Positions 1-6,702 of a stretch of 64,000 nucleotides of DNA are shown here, piece by piece. Under the pieces are notes generated by a model. That model had not been told where the DNA came from and ran no database searches. It saw only the letters and a program-made list of their open reading frames with translations. This DNA is from Diplocloster agilis (GTDB lineage: Bacteria; Bacillota; Clostridia; Lachnospirales; Lachnospiraceae): positions 62,001 through 126,000 of the forward strand of contig NZ_JAHQCW010000009.1 of assembly GCF_019042275.1 (NCBI RefSeq). Reading direction: 5' to 3'. Made by a program: the position numbers and the translations under genes. Numbering within the stretch: the stretch's first letter is position 1; each line of letters begins with the position of its first letter.

Positions 1-385
1 CCAGCGTCGCGATAAACGGAGCGATATTCAAAAAGGCCACCATCGAGCCGGAAATGGAGCCGATCACAAGCGCCATCAGCAATACGATAAAAATCGAGGC
101 AATGCCGTGTCCGCCCTGTATCAGCCCGGCCGTCAGACAGACGGTGATACACACATAAGCGCCGGTTGATAAGTCAATGCCGCCGGTAATAATAATTACA
201 AGCATCCCGATCGCGCAGATGGCGTAAATCGAATTCTGAATCAACACGGACATCAGATTGTTCTTTGTAAAAAATGCCGGCGACAGAAAGCAGCTTGCAA
301 TAAACAGTATGATAAAAGCGATGATTACGAAATTGGATAATGCAAAATCTGCAACTTTTTTCAATCTTTCTTTTCCTGTTTTCAC
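1..385 (-). CDS. Ribose-type sugar ABC transporter permease (partial)
   Basis: Inner-membrane permease of the RbsC/MglC family, the pore of the importer whose ATPase and binding protein lie upstream. Only the N-terminal ~128 residues are in the window; the gene runs off the left edge. The visible part has alternating hydrophobic helices and the family-typical stretch MLVIIITGGIDLSTGA. A GTG start at 385 is preferred because GGAGGA sits 7 bases before it; an in-frame ATG at 400 has no ribosome site and itself overlaps that GGAGGA. It follows the ATPase gene by about 50 bases in one operon with the GRE genes, so the cargo is probably a small polyol or sugar fed to that enzyme. Confidence 0.85.
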   Translation of the reverse strand, partial: MKTGKERLKKVADFALSNFVIIAFIILFIASCFLSPAFFTKNNLMSVLIQNSIYAICAIGMLVIIITGGIDLSTGAYVCITVCLTAGLIQGGHGIASIFIVLLMALVIGSISGSMVAFLNIAPFIATL

Positions 386-437
386 AATATTTTCCTCCAT
401 GCGTGCGTTTTCCCGCACATATAGGTATAAGTTCCTT

Positions 438-1955
438 CTAGGCAATTCCTGTTGCGTAGCGCATAATGGAATCTTCACTCAACTCTTCTTTTGACAGCTC
501 GCCCCGCACCTTGCCCTCATACATCACATATACGCGGTCGCTGATGCCGATCACCTCCGGCAGGTCGGAAGAGATCATGATGATCGTATTTCCGTGCGCG
601 GCCAGTTCTTTCATAATCATATAGATTTCATATCTGGCGCCCACGTCTACGCCCCTGGTCGGCTCGTCGAGAATCAGGATGCCCGGCTGCGTCGCCAGCC
701 ACTTGGCAAGCACGACTTTTTGCTGATTGCCGCCGCTTAGGCTGCTGACGGGATTGTCGATATTTTCCGTCTTAATGCGCAGCTCTTCTTTCAGATGATT
801 CACGATTGCCTTCTCCTTGCCGGGAAATAAAAGGCCGTACCTGATGATTCTTGACAAAGAAGCCATGGATATATTGAAACGGATGGTCTGGTTCAGGATC
901 AGCCCCGTTGTTTTCCGATCTTCTGTCACATACCCGATCCCAGCCTTGATGGCTGCGGCGGGAGAGTTGAATTTCACTTCTTTTCCGTAAAGTTTTACAA
1001 TCCCCTTACCCTTCATCTGATATGCGCCGCTTACCGCCGACATAAGTTCGGTTCTGCCTGCGCCCAGAAGTCCTGATATTCCCACAATTTCTCCGGCATG
1101 GAACTGCATGGAAGCGTTCTCCACGATATTCGTGTCATACAGCGGATGCGGCACGGAATAGTCGCAGATTTCCAGCGTAACATCCCCCGCCTTTGTGTCC
1201 ATATGCGGATACATGTTTTCCATTTTCCGCCCGATCATGGCGGCTACAAGTTCTTCCACCTGGATCTCGGAGGTCTGGAAGGTGTTGATCATTTTGCCGT
1301 CACGCATGACGGATACCCGGTCGGACAGCCGGAATATTTCTTCAAGACGGTGTGTGATATAGACGATGGAAATTCCTGTTTCCTTCAGCTTCTCAAGCAT
1401 TTCCAGCAGGAAATCGATCTCGCGTCCTGTAAGAGGAGCCGTCGGTTCGTCCAGGATCAGCACGTTGCCGCCCAGATAAATCGCTTTGGCAATTTCAACA
1501 AGCTGCTGCTGTCCTACGGTTAAATATTTAATTTTTGTTTTAACGTTTAAATCCAGTGAAAATTTCTCAAGAATTTCTTCCGCCTCCGCGTACATCTTCT
1601 TCCAGTCGATGCCTGTGGCAGATGAGGGCTGGTTGCCGAGAAAGATGTTCTCCGCGATACTTAACTCTGGAATCAGTTCCAGCTCCTGATGCACGATTGT
1701 GATCTTATCCCGCTTGGCGTCCATGGGCGAACCGATTTTTGCTTTTTTCCCGTTCAGCAATATTTCTCCTGAATAAGAATTGGCCGGGAATTTACCGGTC
1801 AGCACATTCATTAACGTACTCTTCCCCGCGCCGTTTTCCCCGCAAAGCGCGTGGATTTCGCCCGGCTTAACCTGAAAGCTGACCTTGTCCACCGCCGTAA
1901 GGCCGCCGAATTTCTTGGTAATGTCTTTCATTTCCACTGCGTACCCATTGCTCAT
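438..1955 (-). CDS. Ribose-type sugar ABC transporter ATPase (two nucleotide-binding domains)
   Basis: Cytoplasmic ATPase of the RbsA/MglA/XylG family, about 505 residues, the normal length. Two ABC domains are visible: the first has Walker A GENGAGKST near residue 40, signature-region LTVGQQQ and LILDEPTAP; the second has the degenerate Walker A GLLGAGRTE, signature LSGGNQQ and LILDEPTRG, as usual for this family. The ATG at 1955 is chosen because AGGTGGTG lies about 7 bases upstream; a GTG at 1967 is the longer alternative. It lies between the binding-protein gene and the permease gene. A 3-component ribose-type system without a fucose-mutarotase or kinase gene gives no substrate by itself. 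Confidence 0.92.
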   Translation of the reverse strand: MSNGYAVEMKDITKKFGGLTAVDKVSFQVKPGEIHALCGENGAGKSTLMNVLTGKFPANSYSGEILLNGKKAKIGSPMDAKRDKITIVHQELELIPELSIAENIFLGNQPSSATGIDWKKMYAEAEEILEKFSLDLNVKTKIKYLTVGQQQLVEIAKAIYLGGNVLILDEPTAPLTGREIDFLLEMLEKLKETGISIVYITHRLEEIFRLSDRVSVMRDGKMINTFQTSEIQVEELVAAMIGRKMENMYPHMDTKAGDVTLEICDYSVPHPLYDTNIVENASMQFHAGEIVGISGLLGAGRTELMSAVSGAYQMKGKGIVKLYGKEVKFNSPAAAIKAGIGYVTEDRKTTGLILNQTIRFNISMASLSRIIRYGLLFPGKEKAIVNHLKEELRIKTENIDNPVSSLSGGNQQKVVLAKWLATQPGILILDEPTRGVDVGARYEIYMIMKELAAHGNTIIMISSDLPEVIGISDRVYVMYEGKVRGELSKEELSEDSIMRYATGIA

Positions 1956-1987
1956 TTCTTGCACCACCTAACCTTCAATGATATGGA

Positions 1988-2037
1988 GTCAACGCCGCCG
2001 CACCCGCGATTTTTATCCAGATGCGGCGGCTTTTGAC
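1988..2037 (-). promoter_or_regulatory. Intercistronic stem-loop between binding protein and ATPase
   Basis: A perfect 9-bp stem, GCCGCCGCA at 1994-2002 with TGCGGCGGC at 2022-2030, extended by GTCAA/TTGAC at the outside. No T-run follows on the minus strand, so it is more likely a partial terminator or mRNA-end stabiliser that keeps the binding-protein message above the membrane-component message than a full stop. Confidence 0.55.
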
Positions 2038-2054
2038 TGTCTCCGGTTTCAGAA

Positions 2055-3302
2055 TTAATATGTAGAATTCGGGTCTAAGTAGTTATCCACATTCTCTGTG
2101 GTAACAAGATCGTTCATAACATAGAAGGTGGAAGGCGTCGATACGCCGGATGCCTGCAATGCCGCCATGTAAACCGCCCATTTTCCCATCTGTCTCGGAT
2201 CGTTGAACGCGTCGCAGACCATACCCTTGTCGCCGTCCTTAATCCACTGCAGCACAGATTTACGTCCGTCAATCGTACATACCAGAATATCGCCCAGCCG
2301 GTCGATCTGCTCCAGAGCAGCTTCCACGCCCTGTGCGCCGCCGTCGCACGCGGCGAAAATGATGTCGATATCAGGATTTGCCTGCAGCACGTCAAGCGTT
2401 GCATTCATAGCCGGTTCCGGCAGCCACTGATAATACTGGTATGCCACGATATTCAGATTGTTTTTGCCGTACTTGTCAAGCATGTAATCGGTCCAGCCCA
2501 TGACCTGCCCCCATCTGCGCAGATCAGATTCTTTTTCCTGCGGAGCGGAAGACAATACGAACGCTTTCACTTCGTCCTTCCAGCCGTTCTTTTCGTCATA
2601 GTAGCGGGCCAGCTCAAAACCTGTCTTATAACCGGAATCCTGTACGTCCGCGGACACGAACGTAAACGGGCCGCTGAAGTCCACCGCCTGATTGACAACC
2701 GTCAGCGGGATATCCGCCGCGATGATGGAATCCAGTCCTACATTGGTGGAGTTATAAGGATTGACAATGATGGACTCCATGCCCAGGTTGATCAATGTCT
2801 CCACGTCGGCGATCTGCTGGTTCATATCGTCGTTTGCATCGTAAATGGTAAGATTTATGCCCAGGTAATCCGCTTCCGCCTGTGCGAAGTCCACCAGCTG
2901 CTCATACCACTCAGAGCCGGCGATACGGTGCTGGGAAAAGCCGATGTTCATGCCTTCGAACTGATTCTGGGTACCCACCATCTGAGTGGCAAGCGCGCCT
3001 TTTTCCTCCGGTGTTGCCTGGAAGGAACCGTCTACGATATCCGCACCCTTCGGATCTACCGCTTTTTCATAATCAATAACCAGTTCGGCTGTGTCATGGA
3101 ACGCGCCTTCCGCATCCACCGCGGCTGCTCCGCCCGATTTATCCGCCGTATCCGCTGCATCCGGCGCAGCGCTAGTTGACGCGTCCGGAGTATCTGCTTT
3201 CGGAGCTTCTGCGGGCGCTGAACTGCTGCAGCCTGCCAGGGTGGAGATTGTCATAGCCAAAATAAGCGCTATGCTAGTGAATTTTGCAACTTTTCTTTTC
3301 AT
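2055..3302 (-). CDS. Sugar ABC transporter substrate-binding lipoprotein (Peripla_BP_4 type)
   Basis: Extracellular binding lipoprotein of the ribose/galactose importer family, 415 residues. A lipoprotein signal ends in LAGC, followed by an Ala/Asp/Pro-rich linker of about 50 residues, then the two-lobed domain starting near NIGFSQHRIAGSEW. The fold is recognisable from DDMNQQIADVETLINLGMES and GGAQGVEAALEQ. The ATG at 3302 has AAGGAGGAAGAAC directly before it; the longer frame adds 42 residues that run back into the glycyl-radical gene and is rejected. It lies 22 bases after the small radical-domain gene, so the GRE and the importer are one transcription unit. The ligand is unknown; the pairing with an eliminase-type GRE suggests a hydroxylated small molecule. 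Confidence 0.9.
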   Translation of the reverse strand: MKRKVAKFTSIALILAMTISTLAGCSSSAPAEAPKADTPDASTSAAPDAADTADKSGGAAAVDAEGAFHDTAELVIDYEKAVDPKGADIVDGSFQATPEEKGALATQMVGTQNQFEGMNIGFSQHRIAGSEWYEQLVDFAQAEADYLGINLTIYDANDDMNQQIADVETLINLGMESIIVNPYNSTNVGLDSIIAADIPLTVVNQAVDFSGPFTFVSADVQDSGYKTGFELARYYDEKNGWKDEVKAFVLSSAPQEKESDLRRWGQVMGWTDYMLDKYGKNNLNIVAYQYYQWLPEPAMNATLDVLQANPDIDIIFAACDGGAQGVEAALEQIDRLGDILVCTIDGRKSVLQWIKDGDKGMVCDAFNDPRQMGKWAVYMAALQASGVSTPSTFYVMNDLVTTENVDNYLDPNSTY

Positions 3303-3324
3303 GTTCTTCCTCCTTAGAATACAT

Positions 3325-3579
3325 TTATAGTTTTTCCTCAGTTCTTGCAATGATGTCTTCCTGCACGTCTTTTGACAGCTGGGTGAAATAAGCGCTGTAT
3401 CCTGCGACGCGGACCAGCAGATTGGCATATTTATCCGGATCCTTCTGCGCCTCCAGCAGCGTTTTTTTACTGACTACATTAAACTGCATCTGGTTGCCAC
3501 CCATTGCAAAATACTGATCGATCAGACTGACGAATCTTTTTAAACCGTCGTTTTTGTTTACCTGTACCGTGTTTTCCAT
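3325..3579 (-). CDS. Stand-alone glycyl-radical domain subunit
   Basis: An 84-residue protein that is almost only the C-terminal glycyl-radical domain of a GRE. It carries the radical loop VRVAGYSAYF with the radical glycine at residue 60, preceded by the typical FAMGGNQMQFNVVS and LLEAQKDPDKY. In ordinary GREs this domain is the tail of the large chain; here the large chain at 3618-5858 ends just before it. A 38-base gap, out of frame with the large gene and containing its own ribosome site (AAGGATGGG), separates them, so this is a real two-gene arrangement and not one sequencing stop. GrcA/YfiD is a known spare-part protein of this kind, but it repairs an intact pyruvate formate-lyase. No activating radical SAM enzyme is seen in the window. 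Confidence 0.88.
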   Translation of the reverse strand: MENTVQVNKNDGLKRFVSLIDQYFAMGGNQMQFNVVSKKTLLEAQKDPDKYANLLVRVAGYSAYFTQLSKDVQEDIIARTEEKL

Positions 3580-3617
3580 TAAAATCCCATCCTTTCCATT
3601 TTCATTCTAAATATTTC

Positions 3618-5858
3618 TTAAGCCAGCTCTTCGGGGCTGAACTTCATGTTATAAAGCGAACCGCAGGAAAACAGTTCGTTGTGCAGCTTCGCTACCGAAG
3701 CGATTGCCGCCGTCGGCCCGCTCACGTCCGTCCCTCTCATGGGCGACTGTCCGTCCGCTACCGACATGTATGCTTCCCGTCCGTCCGGCGTAGCCCCGCA
3801 CACATGACCGAAGGGCGTGTTGCTGGACACGGTGCTTGTGGAGCAGTGCAGCGTTCCGCCGATGGGGCCTCTGCCGTATCTCGTGTTCTTGTAGGAGGAG
3901 AGCTCCTTTGCGATCATGGCCATCATGTCGCGGGCCAGGAAGTCTACCTCATCCACGTCGTTGCCGTATTTCGGCACCGCGAGGCACATGGCCTTGATCT
4001 GCGGGCCGGTGGGCGTCGTCGTCTCATCCTGCCAGTTTGTCTCCAAAGCGTGCTGTAGCTGCGCTCCCGTGATTACTTTATCTTCAAAGATCAGTTTCTT
4101 GATGACATACAGGCTGTTTGCCACATTTGCCGTGCCGATCGTCTGCTGGCCGGTCAGATCGTATTTCGCGCCGCCCTGCTTGATCGGTTTGCCTCTCGGA
4201 ATCGTCGTCGTCGGGCAGGCGAAGATTGCCGCCATCGGCTCTTCCAGTTTCTCTTCCCATACCTGGTCGATGGTGTTCTCAAGGATCGCTTCCATCTTGA
4301 TGTAATATTTCATCTGATCCGTGAACGCGTCCTCCGCTTCCTGGTAGCTCTCAAAGGTAGCCAGTGTCTTGCCGTTGGCATTTTCATGCAGGCAGATGCC
4401 GGTGCGGGGGTCTTTCCCGTTATAGAGCGACATCTCCAGCGCCTTCGTGCAGTTCAGCCATGCGCCGCCTGTGCGTCCGCCCAGAAGTCCGGGCGCTCCC
4501 GGCTCGATGCAGCCGATGATGCAGTAATTGTAGGCATCCCTCATCTCATAGCCCCGGTTCATCATAGCCCTTGTGTAAACCTCGTCGTTAAAGATGGACG
4601 GCAGGCCGGTGCCAAGGCGTACCACCTCCGCCACGCGCATCTTGAATTCCATGGGCGTCTTCTTGTGGAAACGCACGGTCAGGGACGGCTGCGGCACTCT
4701 CGTGTTGTAGGTGGCGTCCAGGGCAATATAGCTCATATCGTTGGTGGCGTCCGCCATGGTCTCGGGATCTACGCCGCCGATCGTCAGGTTCTGGAACATG
4801 GGTACGCCCCGGTAGAAATCCGTGTCGATCCAGCTGCGCACTTTGTTGCATGTATAGATCTGTAAAAAGAAGTTTTCGGTCAGCTCGGTGGCCAGTTCCC
4901 TGGTCAGTGTTCCGTCCGCGATGCCCGCCTCATAGTAAGGCTGCATGAACTGGTCGAAACGTCCGAAGGATACGCCTGCGCCGCTGTCCTCGATCTGGAT
5001 GCAGATGTGGGTCAGGATGATGAATTGCAGCGCCTCTTTGAAGTTGCGCGCCGGATTCCGCGGTACATGGCGGCAGATTTCGGCCATTTCCAAAAGCTCC
5101 TGTTTCCTTGCTTCATCGGTTTCCTCCGCAGCCAGTTTTTCGGCCAGATCGGCGTAGCGGGCGGCAAATTTAATGATTGCGTTGGCGCTTATCATAGCCG
5201 CTTCATAGAAATCTTTTTTCTTCACGCATTCGGGGTCGTTCTTGTAATCGATGTTGGCAAGCCCCTCTTCGCACTGATCGATGATGGCCTGCACGCCGTT
5301 TTGAATCAGCCATGGATGATCCGGCGCGAAATGTCCGTCTCCGCCCTGGAAATAAGTCCCGATATCGGCGGCTTTTAAGTCATAATGCGTCGCCAGCGCT
5401 TCTTTGGGAAGCCTTGTGCGCAGCATATCCGTGATGGTATTTCCCTTCCACCAGTCGCAGATTTCCTGGATCACCGGCTTATCCTCCTTGCGGAGTATGT
5501 AACGGTCTGCCGGACGCTCGTCGAGCGGATACGGATCTTCATGGATCATTTCCTTCTCAACCCACTCCACCTCATATTCGGGAAACAGCGGTGCCCAGCG
5601 CGGATGCGACGCCTGATTGCCTGCGAACAGGCTCCCCGGCAGAAGGTAGATGCTCATGTGCTGCAGCACGTGGTCAATCGCGTTGGCCCTGAGAATGATC
5701 GAGGCCTGATCGGTGTGATCTCTGTAATAATCTGTGATTAATTTACCTCTTTCCACACATACGCCGTATTTGGAAGCTGTAATGTATTTATGCAGCTTGT
5801 CGATCCGCTCTGACCTAACCGGCTCGGTTGAAATTTGATAAGAATCTGTAATTGCCAT
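3618..5858 (-). CDS. Glycyl-radical enzyme large subunit 1, lacking the radical domain
   Basis: Catalytic barrel of a pyruvate formate-lyase-like GRE, 746 residues, ending at NMKFSPEELA where family members normally continue into the glycyl-radical domain. The active-site loop reads IIGCIEPGAPG: cysteine 450 and glutamate 452 match the Cys-x-Glu pattern of the eliminase/dehydratase branch (choline lyase, glycerol and propanediol dehydratases), not the Cys-Cys of pyruvate formate-lyase. The ATG at 5858 follows GGGAGGAAAGAATTT; the upstream extension is rejected. The radical glycine is supplied by the next gene. An importer follows in the same operon, so the substrate is likely taken up from outside. 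From about residue 350 to the end it is almost identical to the copy at 6703-8943. Substrate not assignable. Confidence 0.87.
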   Translation of the reverse strand: MAITDSYQISTEPVRSERIDKLHKYITASKYGVCVERGKLITDYYRDHTDQASIILRANAIDHVLQHMSIYLLPGSLFAGNQASHPRWAPLFPEYEVEWVEKEMIHEDPYPLDERPADRYILRKEDKPVIQEICDWWKGNTITDMLRTRLPKEALATHYDLKAADIGTYFQGGDGHFAPDHPWLIQNGVQAIIDQCEEGLANIDYKNDPECVKKKDFYEAAMISANAIIKFAARYADLAEKLAAEETDEARKQELLEMAEICRHVPRNPARNFKEALQFIILTHICIQIEDSGAGVSFGRFDQFMQPYYEAGIADGTLTRELATELTENFFLQIYTCNKVRSWIDTDFYRGVPMFQNLTIGGVDPETMADATNDMSYIALDATYNTRVPQPSLTVRFHKKTPMEFKMRVAEVVRLGTGLPSIFNDEVYTRAMMNRGYEMRDAYNYCIIGCIEPGAPGLLGGRTGGAWLNCTKALEMSLYNGKDPRTGICLHENANGKTLATFESYQEAEDAFTDQMKYYIKMEAILENTIDQVWEEKLEEPMAAIFACPTTTIPRGKPIKQGGAKYDLTGQQTIGTANVANSLYVIKKLIFEDKVITGAQLQHALETNWQDETTTPTGPQIKAMCLAVPKYGNDVDEVDFLARDMMAMIAKELSSYKNTRYGRGPIGGTLHCSTSTVSSNTPFGHVCGATPDGREAYMSVADGQSPMRGTDVSGPTAAIASVAKLHNELFSCGSLYNMKFSPEELA

Positions 5859-5915
5859 AAATTCTTTCCTCCCTATCGTTCGCTTGTACGATTTGTATAT
5901 TTTTGGGTTAATTAA

Positions 5916-5924
5916 ATTATAGCA
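5916..5924 (-). promoter_or_regulatory. Extended -10 promoter of the split GRE operon
   Basis: On the minus strand TGC-TATAAT lies about 58 bases before the GRE start; TATAAT is at 5916-5921. No good -35 box is present at the normal distance, which suggests a need for an activator. A candidate activator motif around 5961-5980 resembles one at the same place upstream of the second GRE gene. Confidence 0.5.
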
Positions 5925-6008
5925 ATTGTGGATTTTTCTAAAACCCAATATATTTTGCTAAAGGTGTATAATTTTTAGATTTACTTCATGGAACCGGATT
6001 TTGGGGGT

Positions 6009-6124
6009 AGTGCTCATAGCTATAAAAAATAGTAGCGCTCGAAAAAGCCTCGCTGACTATTTTTCATGCATCGCACGTAAGCGGCTAAAGGACAGCCGCT
6101 AAGTGCTCATAGCTATAAAAAATA
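6009..6124. repeat. Direct pair of a 23-bp intergenic repeat
   Basis: An exact 23-bp sequence, beginning AGTGCTCATAGC and ending in TATAAAAAATA, occurs at 6009-6031 and 6102-6124, 93 bases apart. A diverged copy with the same left extension (GCCGYTAAGT) lies at 38841-38869 in another intergenic region. It is probably a short dispersed element or the end of a decayed mobile element; no open frame is linked to it. Confidence 0.6.
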
Positions 6125-6375
6125 ATAGAATAACCTGCCAATCTCAACTTTTTAAGCAGCTTGCCAAACTGTGAAGATACCCACAACGCGGCGATAGGCG
6201 CACCGTCCATCCACGTGAAAGCTCGTGGAGCTCTGCGAGTATCTCATAAAAACCTACACCCTGGCCAGTGAGCGCATCCGGCTGGTCCATAAGGTGATGC
6301 CGGACAGAAAGGAGCGTAAAATCGAGTATTTTTTTGTCGGATTATATGCTATACTCAGCGTAGGTGGTGATGAAT

Positions 6376-6678
6376 ATGGCTGTCTTAAAAGCAAAAGAGT
6401 ATCAGCGTTTTGAAGATATAAAGCATACAACCGATGAGGGTATGGAATTTTGGTATGCCCGAGAGCTTGGCTCTGTTTTGGATTACGCAAAATGGGATAA
6501 CTTCCGAAAAGTAATTGACAAAGCGATGCTGGCCTGCAAGAACAGTGGTTTTGAGGTGGAGAATCATTTTCCCGAGATCGGGAAAATGATAAAATTCTTA
6601 AGACAAGACCGCTTGCTGAAAATGCCCCACCTGTATATGGACTCTGATTCCATATCCAGATGGGGCATTTTTGTATAA
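6376..6678 (+). pseudogene. Truncated DinD-like protein fragment
   Basis: About 70 residues match the N-terminus of DinD (DNA-damage-inducible protein D): YQRFEDIKHTTDEGMEFWYA, then LDYAKWDNFRKVIDKA and FEVENHFPEIGKMI. Full DinD is about 270 residues. After GKMI the frame runs through the GRE terminator hairpin and stops, so the last ~28 residues are not DinD. AGGTGG lies 8 bases before the ATG at 6376. The fragment is probably the leftover of an ancestral dinD gene cut by the rearrangement that placed or duplicated the second GRE gene. Confidence 0.72.
6619..6672 (-). terminator. Strong stem-loop terminator after GRE large subunit 2
   Basis: A long hairpin: AAAATGCCCCA-c-CTG-TATATGG at 6619-6640 pairs with CCATATc-CAG-a-TGGGGCATTTTT at 6650-6672, loop of 9. 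It starts 30 bases after the stop of the second GRE gene and has a T-run on both sides, so it can stop transcription from either strand. It makes the second GRE gene a single-gene unit. Confidence 0.8.
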
Positions 6679-6702
6679 GCAGGCAGAACATATCCGTTTA
6701 CG

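Larger units (their letters stand above)
5859..6375. other. Relic and repeat zone between the two GRE loci
   Basis: No intact gene is seen here. It holds the GRE operon promoter, two copies of a 23-bp repeat and a short hairpin (AGCGGCT at 6080-6086 with AGCCGCT at 6094-6100). At 6225-6360 a plus-strand reading ELCEYLIKTYTLASERIRL followed by RKERKIEYFFVG loosely recalls the C-terminus of large serine recombinases, but the match is weak and has no start or partner domains. Confidence 0.4.

Noticed and set aside
3303-3428. A 42-residue N-terminal extension of the binding protein at 2055.
   Set aside because: It lies inside the radical-domain gene in another frame; a proper lipoprotein signal starts at 3302 behind AAGGAGG.
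3580-3617. The GRE split as a simple frameshift or nonsense error.
   Set aside because: The gap is 38 bases, contains a ribosome site for the small gene, and the second large copy ends at the same residue, followed by its own terminator, so the end point is genuine.
6225-6413. A serine-recombinase C-terminal remnant.
   Set aside because: The resemblance is a few residues only and no other part of the protein is visible; kept only as a note in the relic zone.
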